A stretch of DNA of 50,827 nt from Candidatus Nitrosopelagicus sp. (lineage in GTDB: Archaea > Thermoproteota > Nitrososphaeria > Nitrososphaerales > Nitrosopumilaceae): positions 1-50,827 of the forward strand of contig JAOMBO010000006.1 in assembly GCA_028344575.1 (NCBI GenBank). The letters are read 5' to 3'. The position numbers and the translations under genes were made by a program. Below are positions 17,756-26,859 of this stretch, piece by piece; the first letter of the stretch is position 1; each line of letters starts with the position of its first letter. A model generated the notes under the pieces. The model did no database searches and was not told the origin of the DNA. It saw only the letters and a program-made list of their open reading frames with translations.

Positions 17756-17923
17756 ATGGCAAATTGTCCTGAATGTGATGCAAACATAGGTATCCCTGAC
17801 GATGCAGTAGAAGGCGAAATTGTCACCTGTCCAGATTGCGGTGCAAGTTATGAACTTAGCAAAGCATCCGAAGGTTTTGAGTTAAAACCAGCTCAAACAG
17901 TCGGAGAGGATTGGGGACAGTGA
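17756..17923 (+). CDS. lysW: LysW-like carrier protein (copy 2, Gln-ending)
   Basis: A second 55-residue LysW. It keeps both zinc Cys pairs (CPEC near the start, CPDC near residue 24-27) and the acidic body, but its C-terminus is EDWGQ: the last codon before TGA is CAG. In known LysW proteins the last residue is Glu, whose side chain is the attachment site. As written, this carrier cannot be charged unless the Gln is deamidated or the protein works otherwise. AGGT lies upstream of ATG 17756. The stop overlaps the GTG start of argX (GTGA). Confidence 0.92.
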   Translation: MANCPECDANIGIPDDAVEGEIVTCPDCGASYELSKASEGFELKPAQTVGEDWGQ

Positions 17924-18765
17924 CCGGCAAAATTTCAATCCTTTACGATACAATCCGTCTTGAAGAAAAATTACTAATTGAATCTGCAAAGAAAAATGAT
18001 ATCGCAATAGATATGGTAGATTGTAAAAAATTGTTTTTGGATTTGAATGAAAAAAATTGCTTAGAGGGACCAGTGCTACAAAGATGTGTTAGTTATTATA
18101 GAAATTTACACTCTACTGCAGCTCTTGAAGGTCAAGGTGCCAAAGTAGTGAATTGTTTAAACACAGGTATCTTTGCGGGAAATAAATTATTTACACATAT
18201 GTTGTTGCAAAAAGCAGGAGTTCCAACGCCTGATGCAACAGTTGCATTCTCAAAAGATTCTGCACTAGAAGCATTGAAAAAACATGGATTTCCAAAAATA
18301 ATTAAACCAACAGTAGGTAGTTGGGGAAGAATGGTTTCCAAGTTAAATGACATGGATGCTGCAGAAGGAATTATAGAAGGAAGAGAAGCAATGTATCCAA
18401 TTCATCACATTCATTTTCTAGAAGAGTTTGTTCAACGTCCTCCAAGAGATCTTCGGGTAATTGTCATAGGAGATAATGTCGCAGCTGGAATATACCGAAA
18501 TTCTGGAGATGGTAATTGGAAAACAAATACACATCTTGGTGGATCTGCAGAAACATGTGAGATTACTAATGAACTTGAAGACATATGTATTAAAGCAAAA
18601 GACGCAGTGTTTGGAGATATTGTTGGAATTGACTTAATGGAGAGTAATGAGAAAGGTATGGTCGTACATGAAATAAACAATACAACCGAATTTAGAAATG
18701 TTGTAAGAGTTACAGGTGTAGATATTCCAGGATTAATGTTAGAACATGTTAAGGGGTTAGCATAG
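17920..18765 (+). CDS. argX: LysW ligase, probably ArgX (glutamate-specific)
   Basis: A 281-residue ATP-grasp ligase paralogous to the one at 12120. It has KPTVGSWGRM, RPPRDLRVIVIG and the C-terminal metal site EINNTTEFRN. Residues 199-203 read NWKTN, the motif I recall as marking ArgX (glutamate-LysW ligase). The start GTG 17920 is chosen because it overlaps the lysW2 stop by four bases; an upstream in-frame TTG at 17911 would overlap by 13. Its carrier neighbour is the Gln-ending LysW2, so which carrier it charges is an open question. Confidence 0.82.
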   Translation: MTGKISILYDTIRLEEKLLIESAKKNDIAIDMVDCKKLFLDLNEKNCLEGPVLQRCVSYYRNLHSTAALEGQGAKVVNCLNTGIFAGNKLFTHMLLQKAGVPTPDATVAFSKDSALEALKKHGFPKIIKPTVGSWGRMVSKLNDMDAAEGIIEGREAMYPIHHIHFLEEFVQRPPRDLRVIVIGDNVAAGIYRNSGDGNWKTNTHLGGSAETCEITNELEDICIKAKDAVFGDIVGIDLMESNEKGMVVHEINNTTEFRNVVRVTGVDIPGLMLEHVKGLA

Positions 18766-19887
18766 ATGGATGAACATTTAGAGACTTCCAGATATGCAAT
18801 TAAAACTTTAGAAAAAGCATTACGAATCTACACTCCATCATTAAGTGAAAAGGCTTTGGCTGATTTTCTTGCAGATAGATGTGATGATTTAGGATTTAGA
18901 GATATTCATCAGGATGAAGTTGGAAACTTGATTGCAACTAAAGGCTCAGGAGAACCAAAAATAATGTTATGTGGTCATATGGATGTGGTTCCAGGAAAGA
19001 TTAAGGTAAGAATAGAAGGCAATATGCTACATGGCAGAGGTGCCTCAGATGCAAAAGCACCACTAATTGCAATGTTATTTGCTGCTGCAAGTATAGGAGA
19101 GGATCAAGGAACTATAACATTTGTTGGTGCAGTTGATGAAGAAGGTAATGCAACAGGAATAAAGAATTTAGTAAAAAATAAGCCGGATGTAGATTATGCA
19201 GTTTTTGGAGAACCAAGTAGCATTCAAAAAGTTACAATTGCCTACAAAGGTCGTTTAGCAATTAATCTTAGAGTGAATGTAAAGGATAGTGCTCATGCAA
19301 GTGCACCTTGGTTGGCAAAAAATGCAATAGAAGAAATATCATCAGTTGCAACTGAATTGAAAAATGAGTTAGAAGGAGGTCAAGAAGAGAAAAGTAAGGG
19401 AATGATGCTTACTGCAACCCTTACAGAAATTCGTGGAGGTACAAGCCATAATGTTACACCAAAAGAATGTGTAGCAACATTAGATATTAGAATTCCAGTA
19501 GACATGAATTGTAACAATGTTGAAGAAAAAATAACCAGAATAGTCAATGAAATATCAACAAAAAGAGAGATCGAAGTTTTGTATTCGGTAATTGATGAGA
19601 CAGAACCATTTGAAGCAGCACATAATTCACCATTAGTAAGAGCATTAACATTATCCGTTTTGGATGTAGAAAAGAAAAGACCAATGTTAATTAGAAAAAC
19701 AGGTACAGGAGACATGAATGTAATAGGAAATCAATTGAAGATACCAGTAATTACATATGGCCCAGGAGATCCTCATGAGGCTCATACAATTGATGAAAAA
19801 GTTTCAATTGATGAATTTGTCAAAGGAATAGAAATTCTAAAAAAATCACTACATCATTTAAAAAGACTGCATGATAGAACGAAATAA
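18766..19887 (+). CDS. lysK: LysW-lysine/ornithine hydrolase (LysK)
   Basis: A 373-residue M20-family zinc carboxypeptidase that releases lysine or ornithine from LysW. Metal and catalytic motifs are visible: CGHMDVVPG, GRGASDAK, the catalytic Glu pair in VDEEGNATG, FGEPSS, and the C-terminal His in PHEAHTIDE. It starts directly after the argX stop and overlaps the diphthine synthase start by one base (TAATG). It completes the set of LysW-pathway enzymes in this window. Confidence 0.92.
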   Translation: MDEHLETSRYAIKTLEKALRIYTPSLSEKALADFLADRCDDLGFRDIHQDEVGNLIATKGSGEPKIMLCGHMDVVPGKIKVRIEGNMLHGRGASDAKAPLIAMLFAAASIGEDQGTITFVGAVDEEGNATGIKNLVKNKPDVDYAVFGEPSSIQKVTIAYKGRLAINLRVNVKDSAHASAPWLAKNAIEEISSVATELKNELEGGQEEKSKGMMLTATLTEIRGGTSHNVTPKECVATLDIRIPVDMNCNNVEEKITRIVNEISTKREIEVLYSVIDETEPFEAAHNSPLVRALTLSVLDVEKKRPMLIRKTGTGDMNVIGNQLKIPVITYGPGDPHEAHTIDEKVSIDEFVKGIEILKKSLHHLKRLHDRTK

Positions 19888-20924
19888 TGCTGTGGTTTAT
19901 CGGGTTAGGAATTTCAGGTATTTCAGAATTATCAGATAGTACATTAGATGTAATAAAAAATGCAAAAATTGTATATTTAGAATCATTTACCAGTCCAATT
20001 TCAGAAACTGAAAAAAAACAATTAGAAGATATTTCAAATGGTGAATTTAAAATTGCAAAACGATGGTTAGTTGAGGATGGAAATGAAATTCTAAAAAGTG
20101 CAAAAAATGAAGAGACAGTATTAATTTCATATGGCGACCCATACATTGCTACAACACATCTTGAGCTAAAGACACGAGCAATGAGAGATGGAATAGAAAC
20201 AAAGACAATCCATTCAGCTTCAATTGTTTCATCATTAATTGGAGAAGTAGGATTACATTATTACAAAGTTGGAAAGGTGTTAACCATTATGAATGATCCA
20301 AAATCAATGATTACACCATACAATACAATTTTTGATAATTTATTGAGTAAAACACATTCAGTGATTTTACTTGAATATAATGAAGATAAATCATTTTTCT
20401 TAGATCCGAAAGATGCATTTTCATTATTGCTAAATGCTGAAAAAGCGCAAAATCGTAAAGTCATTTCAAAAGAAACTTTTGCAATTGTTGCATCTAGAAT
20501 TGGAAAGAATAATCAAAAGATAATTTCAGGACATATATCAAATTTAATTAAAAAAGAATTTGGAGAATCCCCGCACAGTATAATCATACCTGGAAGATTA
20601 CATTTTACAGAGTCAGATGCACTAAAAACCGTTACAGAATGTCTAGATGAACCAACCGATAATTCTGCAGATGTAAAGAGCATTTCAGAACAGATGATTG
20701 AAAAATATGTTCCAATGGTAAGAGAAGCACTAGAAGAAATTAAACCACATTATGATAATCTTAAAGAATATGAGGATGTTTTGATAAATGCAAAATTGTA
20801 CATTGATGATGCAGAAAATTTTCTAAAAGAGGGAAAAAAGGAATATGCCGTATTAAGTATAGGGTATGCAGACGGTTTGGTTGATGCATTACGTATTGCA
20901 AAAGGTTTTGACCCAAAAATGTGA
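19887..20924 (+). CDS. dphB: Diphthine synthase fused to a DUF357 domain
   Basis: Residues about 1-255 are diphthine synthase, the SAM methyltransferase that methylates the modified histidine of elongation factor 2. It has LWFIGLGISGISELS, the SAM loop ISYGDPYIATTH and SIIIPGRLHFTESDAL. The usual length is 255-265 residues, but this protein continues to 345. The extra C-terminal part (KLYIDDAENFLKEG, then YADGLVDALRIAKG) resembles DUF357, a small archaeal domain often encoded next to the riboflavin/FAD genes. The next gene is RibL, so the fusion joins two familiar neighbours. DphB is certain; the DUF357 call is by motif memory. Confidence 0.88.
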   Translation: MLWFIGLGISGISELSDSTLDVIKNAKIVYLESFTSPISETEKKQLEDISNGEFKIAKRWLVEDGNEILKSAKNEETVLISYGDPYIATTHLELKTRAMRDGIETKTIHSASIVSSLIGEVGLHYYKVGKVLTIMNDPKSMITPYNTIFDNLLSKTHSVILLEYNEDKSFFLDPKDAFSLLLNAEKAQNRKVISKETFAIVASRIGKNNQKIISGHISNLIKKEFGESPHSIIIPGRLHFTESDALKTVTECLDEPTDNSADVKSISEQMIEKYVPMVREALEEIKPHYDNLKEYEDVLINAKLYIDDAENFLKEGKKEYAVLSIGYADGLVDALRIAKGFDPKM

Positions 20925-20951
20925 TAACGATGAGTTGAAATTGGACATAAC

Positions 20952-21425
20952 ATGAATGAAAGTAATATGAAAACACTTTCAGAAATACAAAATTCATCAT
21001 CAAAAATTGTTTTAGCAGGAGGGGTTTTTGACATAATTCACCCTGGACATATCAATACATTGAACGCTGCAAAGAAGCTAGGAGATTTTTTGGTTGTGGT
21101 AATAGCCACAGATAAAACAGCAGTTAAAATGAAAAAACGTAAGCCGTTACATAGTGCTCAATTAAGACAAGAGTTAGTTTCATCATTAAATATGGTTGAT
21201 TTATGTATTATTGGAAATGATGAAGATATTTTTAAAACAGTAGATTTAGTTAAGCCACAAGTAATTGCATTAGGTTATGATCAGACCCACCAAGAAAAAT
21301 TCATCACCGAAGGTTGTAAAAAAATAAATTTAGAGGTAACAGTGGCTAGATTAGAATCCCCAAGACCTGAAACCTCCAGTTCAGCAATTCAAAAAGAATA
21401 TGGTGAAGATATTCACGATCTTTAA
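20952..21425 (+). CDS. ribL: FAD synthetase RibL (nucleotidyltransferase)
   Basis: A 157-residue cytidylyltransferase-fold enzyme that adenylates FMN to FAD in archaea. The HxGH nucleotide-binding motif lies in GGVFDIIHPGHINTL, and KMKKRKPLHS and the distal SSSAIQKEYG match the RibL/TagD family. It converges on ribK with a four-base overlap of the 3' ends (21422-21425), so the two enzymes of flavin cofactor synthesis are side by side, which supports RibL over other cytidylyltransferases. ATG 20952 is used; ATG 20967 is also possible. Confidence 0.88.
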   Translation: MNESNMKTLSEIQNSSSKIVLAGGVFDIIHPGHINTLNAAKKLGDFLVVVIATDKTAVKMKKRKPLHSAQLRQELVSSLNMVDLCIIGNDEDIFKTVDLVKPQVIALGYDQTHQEKFITEGCKKINLEVTVARLESPRPETSSSAIQKEYGEDIHDL

Positions 21426-22114
21426 GAAAAATTATCTAAGATTGAGATTTTAACTTTAATATTTGATTTATCAGAGATTTTTAATGCTTTTCGTATATTA
21501 TGTTTTGAAATAAATTCAACAATTGTCGTATCATGGTGTGTTCTTTCCAATAAAATTAATTCACAATCAATTTTGTTATTTATTTTTGATTTGAAACATT
21601 TTACCCATCCAAAGGTTCGCTTACCATCAGAAAATGGACTAATCTTTGTTCCTTCATAATTTGATAATTGTGAGATAGCTTCAGAAAACTTTTTTTCTTT
21701 AATTTGTACATTCAAAGTTCCAGGATATGGAATATAACCCAATTTTGATTTGAATTGTTTGGTATATCCCTTCATCGACATATAGTATGCACCTTCTCCC
21801 ATTCCAGAAGTTATTGTACCAGTAAAAGTTAGGGAGTTAGGAGATTTAGATATTAACTTTGATAGAAGATTGTTTAGTGTTGATAATTCAATAAATCCCT
21901 TATTGGTGATTTTTATTGATTGTTTTCGTCCAGATTGAATTCTTTCAATAAACCCCCCTAACTCCAACTCTTTTAGATGAAGAGATGCAGATTGTTGTGA
22001 TTTTCCTATTTCTTTTCCAAGTGAGGTGGTAGTGATGTTAACAAAATTGTGTTTTCCTCCTTTTGATAAAATATGTGCTAAAGTTAGAAGATGTTGTGTT
22101 TTTAAATCAGCCAT
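21422..22114 (-). CDS. ribK: CTP-dependent riboflavin kinase RibK with N-terminal HTH
   Basis: A 230-residue two-domain protein. The N-terminal 90 residues form a winged HTH of MarR/ArsR type (TTTSLGKEIGKSQQSASLHLKELE). The C-terminal part is archaeal riboflavin kinase, which uses CTP to make FMN: GEGAYYMSMKGYTKQF, GYIPYPGTLNV and LLERTHHD. In several archaea this enzyme carries such an HTH and may control flavin genes. The start overlaps the dnaG stop by one base, so ribK is co-transcribed with dnaG. Confidence 0.93.
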   Translation of the reverse strand: MADLKTQHLLTLAHILSKGGKHNFVNITTTSLGKEIGKSQQSASLHLKELELGGFIERIQSGRKQSIKITNKGFIELSTLNNLLSKLISKSPNSLTFTGTITSGMGEGAYYMSMKGYTKQFKSKLGYIPYPGTLNVQIKEKKFSEAISQLSNYEGTKISPFSDGKRTFGWVKCFKSKINNKIDCELILLERTHHDTTIVEFISKHNIRKALKISDKSNIKVKISILDNFS

Positions 22115-23262
22115 TAACTAGATGCTATACCAAGTTCTCTAAATGTTTTTAATGATATACCATCAGAGTCAGATAATTTTGCAGCTCTATGACCAATGAT
22201 ATTTTCAACACCTGCTGTTTTTGCAGCATCAACGAGTCTTTGAGTGATTATTCCATCTAGAATTAGGTATTTTATTCCAGATTGACCAGAAATTTTTCCA
22301 ACTAATTCAGGGATTGCAACTCTAAACACTTCAGCATCACTTGAATCAAGTGCAATTGCTTCTAGAGATTCATTTAATTCTGAGAATTTATTTTTACATA
22401 ACTCTGCAAGAGGTCCGTCATCTACATTTTTAATTTCAGGTGCAGATAATTCTTCTTCCATCTGTTTTTTTACAGGACTCAAAAGTTCATCAACTCGTTT
22501 TGGGGTTAATTCTTCAACTTCAATTCCAGTATCAGCACGTAGTTCAAGATCAACATGTACAACAGATTTTAGTTCTTTTAAAATAAATCCGCCGGCTCTA
22601 TCACCATCGGTGAATGCTACAACCTTTTCTTTTTCTTCACATATCTCTTTAATTGATTCATCAATTCGACCACCTTCAAATGCTAATGCATTATCATAAC
22701 CTGCTCTTAAGAGATTGATTATGTCAGCACGTCCTTCTACAAGGATTATCCATTTAGAATCAAATATTCCTGTACTACAATGAAGTTTTTTAGGACCGTA
22801 TGTGGTAATTTTTTCTGAATTATTTTCATGAACTTGTTCAAGCATTTCTTGTCCTTCACTAACAGAATTTGTTGACCATTTTTGTTTGATTTCTTTAGCA
22901 CGTTGTAAAATATCTTGTTTTTTTGTTGCTCTAACATCATCAATGCCTTCTAATCTGAATGTGCTATCAAATGGGCCGACCTTGTCTATGCTTTCAATTG
23001 CAGCTGAGATTAACGAACATGTGTCAATGTCAGTACTCATTGGTAGCAATGAATCACCTTTAGTATTATTTTCAGATTGGAAAGTATTTACTTCAATTCG
23101 ACCGACCTTAGATACTCTTTGCAGTTCATTCAGATTCATTTCAGGTCCCAAAAGACCTTCAGTTTGTCCGAATATAGCGCCGATTATATCTGCTCGTTCG
23201 ACAAGCCCATCAACTTCGAATGAAAGTTTAACGTGATACTTGACAATACCGGTATATGGCAA
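22114..23262 (-). CDS. dnaG: DnaG-like primase
   Basis: A 382-residue archaeal DnaG, a TOPRIM protein linked to priming and to the RNA exosome. TOPRIM motifs: the Glu in ILVEGRADIINLLRAG and the DxD in VVAFTDGDRAGGF. The N-terminus MPYTGIVKYHVKLSFEVDG is typical. The start is TTG 23262: an in-frame TAA lies directly upstream, and GGAG sits about 11 bases before it. A TATA-like box about 53 bases upstream leaves room for a short leader carrying the Shine-Dalgarno sequence. Confidence 0.94.
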   Translation of the reverse strand: MPYTGIVKYHVKLSFEVDGLVERADIIGAIFGQTEGLLGPEMNLNELQRVSKVGRIEVNTFQSENNTKGDSLLPMSTDIDTCSLISAAIESIDKVGPFDSTFRLEGIDDVRATKKQDILQRAKEIKQKWSTNSVSEGQEMLEQVHENNSEKITTYGPKKLHCSTGIFDSKWIILVEGRADIINLLRAGYDNALAFEGGRIDESIKEICEEKEKVVAFTDGDRAGGFILKELKSVVHVDLELRADTGIEVEELTPKRVDELLSPVKKQMEEELSAPEIKNVDDGPLAELCKNKFSELNESLEAIALDSSDAEVFRVAIPELVGKISGQSGIKYLILDGIITQRLVDAAKTAGVENIIGHRAAKLSDSDGISLKTFRELGIASS

Positions 23263-23309
23263 TTATTTATCATCTCCTTATTATTCAATATTCAGAGATA
23301 TAATTTGAG

Positions 23310-23318
23310 ATTTATAAA
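23310..23318 (-). promoter_or_regulatory. TATA-like box for dnaG-ribK
   Basis: The reverse strand shows TTTATAAA, centred about 53 bases upstream of the dnaG TTG. Unlike most first genes here, this spacing predicts a leader of about 25 bases, in agreement with the visible GGAG ribosome-binding site. Confidence 0.4.
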
Positions 23319-23364
23319 CGATTTGAATAAATTAAATCAAAAAGAGAGAGAAGAGAAAAAATGT

Positions 23365-23802
23365 TTACTCAGTACTGAATGAAGAGCCGCAAGAACAAGA
23401 TTTTGTTACATTTGGATTGTTGATTTTAAAACCAGAACCCATTAGGCTTTCAATATAATCGACGTTTGCACCGTTCAAATGATCAATGCTCATACTATCG
23501 ACTAGTACTTTAACACCATTTTCTTCAATTACTCTATCATCTTCTTCAGACTCTTTTTCAAAGCCCATTCCGTATGATAGACCAGAACAACCGCCACCTT
23601 GAACGTAAATTCTTAGAAATTGGGGGTTACCATCTTCCTCAGCCATGAACTCTTTAATTTTTTCAGCGGCTGGTGCAGTGATTGTCACCAATTTACCTGA
23701 TTGTGTTGTAGGTTGTTGTAATTCAGCGGATGCTTCCTGTGGTTTTGGAGTCTCATTATGAGTACTACAAGAATCACCGACTGTTTCAGCTTCTGTTGCC
23801 AT
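23365..23802 (-). CDS. A-type iron-sulfur carrier (IscA/ErpA family)
   Basis: A 145-residue Fe-S cluster carrier. The C-terminal HesB domain (about 45-145) contains the three cluster-binding cysteines: one in YVQGGGCSGLSYGM and two in TKSCSCGSSF near the end. The first 40 residues are a Pro/Gln/Thr-rich extension with its own Cys, absent in bacterial IscA. The start is set at ATG 23802 (MATEAETVG) because a TATA-like TTATAATT lies about 24 bases before it; ATG 23814 would add MKIC. Confidence 0.9.
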   Translation of the reverse strand: MATEAETVGDSCSTHNETPKPQEASAELQQPTTQSGKLVTITAPAAEKIKEFMAEEDGNPQFLRIYVQGGGCSGLSYGMGFEKESEEDDRVIEENGVKVLVDSMSIDHLNGANVDYIESLMGSGFKINNPNVTKSCSCGSSFSTE

Positions 23803-23885
23803 ACAGATTTTCAATCCTCAAATTATAAGAAGCTTTTCCCCCTTTGTAGCGTATTAATAAAGAAAATAAGAAAAATAGAGTGGTT

Positions 23886-24647
23886 CTATTTTTTTGATTT
23901 ATTGACAAAGTCTACCATGCGTTGTTCCCTATCAGGATCAGAGAAACAGTTTCTCCAGGCCAATAGTTCGACACCTAATCCGGTATCTAGATCTGCATTT
24001 CGTCCTTTGTTAATAGCTGTTTTTGACATGCGAACTGCGAGTGTAGCGTTTGATGCAATAGTTTTTGCCATGCTCATAACCTCTTCCATTAGAGATTCTA
24101 AAGGAACGACATTATTTACAAGACCGATTTCTTTTGCTTCAGCAGCCTTGATCATTTTGCCAGTGTAGACAAGTTCTTTTGCTTTTGCAATACCAACTAT
24201 TCGCATCAATCTTTGTGTTCCACCCCATCCAGGAGGGATTCCAATTGTAACTTCAGGTTGGCCCATTCTTGCATTTTCAGATGCGATTCTAATGTCACAA
24301 GACATTGCAACTTCACAACCACCACCCAATGCAAATCCATTCACTGCAGCAATTGTTGGTTTTGAAACATTTTCAACAGTTGCAGTTACTTCTTGTCCAA
24401 GCTTTGCATATACTTCAGATTCATCAGCAGATATTTTTGACATGTATTCAATGTCAGCTCCAGCTGAGAATGCCTTATCACCTTCGCCAGTCAAAACAAT
24501 TACTTTTACACTATCATCTTTATCGAGTTGCTGAAAAATAGAAATAATTTCTCTTGCAACATCAATATTCATAGCGTTAAGCTTTGTTGGGCGATTAATC
24601 TTTACGACACAAACGCCTTCATCTTTGCTTGTTGTAATCATTGACAT
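23886..24647 (-). CDS. Enoyl-CoA hydratase family: probable 3-hydroxypropionyl-CoA dehydratase/crotonyl-CoA hydratase
   Basis: A 253-residue crotonase-fold enzyme. The oxyanion-hole and catalytic regions are intact: [26 protein letters not shown] with the first catalytic Glu, and [11 protein letters not shown] with the second. In Nitrosopumilus maritimus the homologue in the same gene neighbourhood is a promiscuous dehydratase/hydratase of the 3-hydroxypropionate/4-hydroxybutyrate cycle. The gene next to it encodes an ADP-forming acyl-CoA synthetase of the same cycle. The family is certain; the cycle role rests on neighbourhood and known biology. Confidence 0.87.
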   Translation of the reverse strand: MSMITTSKDEGVCVVKINRPTKLNAMNIDVAREIISIFQQLDKDDSVKVIVLTGEGDKAFSAGADIEYMSKISADESEVYAKLGQEVTATVENVSKPTIAAVNGFALGGGCEVAMSCDIRIASENARMGQPEVTIGIPPGWGGTQRLMRIVGIAKAKELVYTGKMIKAAEAKEIGLVNNVVPLESLMEEVMSMAKTIASNATLAVRMSKTAINKGRNADLDTGLGVELLAWRNCFSDPDREQRMVDFVNKSKK

Positions 24648-24683
24648 GATAGAAAACGAATAGAATGTGAAATTAAATGTTGT

Positions 24684-26804
24684 CTATTTTCCACGGACTT
24701 TGCCCCATTGGGCTAGTGCAGATGCTGCTGCAATCCAAGTTCTAAGGTCTTGGTAAACTGGAACATTGTGTTTTTCAATCAGTTTAATCATTTTTTCAGT
24801 ATATGGTCCACCATTTCCACCACATAAGATTGGCTTTTTTCGTTTCTTTGATAGTGCAGCTAAATGTTGGACAATTGTTTCTTCAAGAGGATCATCTTGG
24901 AAAACGAACCAAGGCATTGCGATATCAATATTTTTGTCTGCCAAGAATTGTTCAAGAACAAAATTGTAATCACCTGCAGTTGCACCACCACCAACATCAG
25001 CTGGATTTCCATTATGAATTGGAACAGTTGGCGGGAAATGTTCTTTAATTTTTTTACGAGTTTTTGAATCTAATTTTCCAATTGTGAGTCCTAATCGTTC
25101 TAAATGATCAATTCCTCCAATCATAGGACCAGCGCCATTACTTGTCATTGCAACACGATTACCATTTGCGTGTGGTTGCCATGCCATTGCCTTCAAGACA
25201 CCAACTAGTTCCTGATAACTGTCAACGGATATTATTCCTGCTTGTTTGAATGCACCCATTATCATTGCATTAGAACCTCCAAGTGAACCTGTATGAGATG
25301 CTGCTTGTTTTGCACCAGCTGCGGTTCTTCCACTCTTCCAAATAATAACCGGTTTTTTCTTTTCTTTCATTACACGTTTTGCAGTGTTGATGAATTTTCG
25401 TCCATCACCAAATCCTTCAACGTATAATCCAATTACTTTAGTTTGAGGATCATTTGCTGCATACCATATCATATCTGCTTCATCAACATCAGAGCGATTA
25501 CCAAAGCTAATCATTTTTGATAGACCAAACAAATCTGCACTTTCTAACATACTAATTCCCATAGTTCCACTTTGTGAAAAGAATGCAACATTACCAAGTT
25601 TTGAACGAACCATTCTTGCTTGTCCTTGGAATGCACAATCAAGTCTATTTGCTGCATTAAACATTCCAATACAGTTAGGACCAATTACACGAATTTTGTG
25701 TTTTAATGATAATTCTTTAACTTCAGCTTCCATGGCTGCTCTATCACCACCAAGCTCTTTTCCACCACCAGATACAATCACTACATTATGAATTCCTTTT
25801 TTTGCACATGTCTTCATTATTGGTCCACATGCAGACAGATCAACACAAACAACAACAAGATCAACTTTATCTTTTATTGCGTCTAATGAAGGATAACATT
25901 TGATTCCAAGGATTTTCTTTTGTTTAGGATTAATTGGATAAACTTTACCTTTGTAATCTTGTTTTCCAAGTGCATCTAATACAGAGTTACCAATTTTACC
26001 AGGAGTTGCGGATGCACCAACTAATGCAACAGATTTTGGCGTGAAGAATTTTTCCATTGATGCAATTACCGGTTTTGCTTTTGAGATTGAATTTTTTCTT
26101 AATTCTTTATTGAGAATGATTTTTGCATCTACTACAAAGTAAGATTTTGGGTATACGATTACAGGGTTAAAGTCAATACTGTTGATATAATTTGCATTTT
26201 CAACACCAATTTTTCCAATTTGTACCAATGCTTTTGCAACCATGTTTGTGTCTATTGGTGCGCTGCCACGAAAACCTTTGAGAAGTTTTGAGCCTTTTAA
26301 CTCGTTTAACATTGATTTTGCATCTGATGTAGTGATTGGAAGCATTCTGAATGCAACATCTTTGAATACTTCGGTCATGACACCGCCTAATCCAGCCATA
26401 ATCATTGGTCCAAATTGTGGGTCGTTTTGTATACCTACAATTAATTCAACGCCTCCTTTTGGAACCATTTTTTCTAAAAGAATTCCTTTTACGTCAACAC
26501 CTTTCTTTTTAGATAATCTACCATACATGTCATTGAATGTTTTTTTAACATCAGCAACATTATCGATACCAACTTTTACTCCACCAACATCAGTTTTGTG
26601 TAGAATTTGTGGAGAAACGACTTTCATTACTAATGGGAATCCTAATTTCTTTGCCTGTTTTGCGGCTTCATCAGCAGATTTTGCTAGAGCAAAACCAGGT
26701 ACTTTAACACCATATTTCTTTAAAATTCCTTTTGATGATTCTTCAGTGATAACTTTATGATCAGTTTTGATTATTTCTTCAAAGGTATTTTTTACAGAAG
26801 ACAT
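24684..26804 (-). CDS. ADP-forming acyl-CoA synthetase: probable 3-hydroxypropionyl-CoA synthetase
   Basis: A 706-residue single-chain acid-CoA ligase (ADP-forming). Domains: N-terminal ATP-grasp (about 1-235, [19 protein letters not shown]), CoA-binding Rossmann domain (about 245-380, [18 protein letters not shown]), then the succinyl-CoA-ligase-like domains with the phosphorylated His in [10 protein letters not shown]. In N. maritimus such an enzyme activates 3-hydroxypropionate at the cost of one ATP to ADP, which makes the thaumarchaeal carbon-fixation cycle energy-efficient. Adjacent to the dehydratase gene, which backs the assignment; 4-hydroxybutyrate activation is the main alternative. 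Confidence 0.86.
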   Translation of the reverse strand: MSSVKNTFEEIIKTDHKVITEESSKGILKKYGVKVPGFALAKSADEAAKQAKKLGFPLVMKVVSPQILHKTDVGGVKVGIDNVADVKKTFNDMYGRLSKKKGVDVKGILLEKMVPKGGVELIVGIQNDPQFGPMIMAGLGGVMTEVFKDVAFRMLPITTSDAKSMLNELKGSKLLKGFRGSAPIDTNMVAKALVQIGKIGVENANYINSIDFNPVIVYPKSYFVVDAKIILNKELRKNSISKAKPVIASMEKFFTPKSVALVGASATPGKIGNSVLDALGKQDYKGKVYPINPKQKKILGIKCYPSLDAIKDKVDLVVVCVDLSACGPIMKTCAKKGIHNVVIVSGGGKELGGDRAAMEAEVKELSLKHKIRVIGPNCIGMFNAANRLDCAFQGQARMVRSKLGNVAFFSQSGTMGISMLESADLFGLSKMISFGNRSDVDEADMIWYAANDPQTKVIGLYVEGFGDGRKFINTAKRVMKEKKKPVIIWKSGRTAAGAKQAASHTGSLGGSNAMIMGAFKQAGIISVDSYQELVGVLKAMAWQPHANGNRVAMTSNGAGPMIGGIDHLERLGLTIGKLDSKTRKKIKEHFPPTVPIHNGNPADVGGGATAGDYNFVLEQFLADKNIDIAMPWFVFQDDPLEETIVQHLAALSKKRKKPILCGGNGGPYTEKMIKLIEKHNVPVYQDLRTWIAAASALAQWGKVRGK

Positions 26805-26830
26805 TATTCGATCGATGAAAAAATTTTTCG

Positions 26831-26841
26831 TTATATTAATC
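26831..26841 (-). promoter_or_regulatory. TATA-like box for the acyl-CoA synthetase gene
   Basis: The reverse strand reads ATTAATATAA about 32 bases before ATG 26804, in the gap behind gdhA. It fits a leaderless or nearly leaderless promoter. An 8-bp palindrome TCGATCGA (26808-26815) lies near the predicted transcription start. Confidence 0.45.
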
Positions 26842-26859
26842 TTTGATCAAAATTTTTGT

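Noticed and set aside
26242-26760. A 172-codon frame on the forward strand
   Set aside because: It lies wholly opposite the acyl-CoA synthetase gene, whose motifs are unmistakable; low-GC codon bias opens long antisense frames here.
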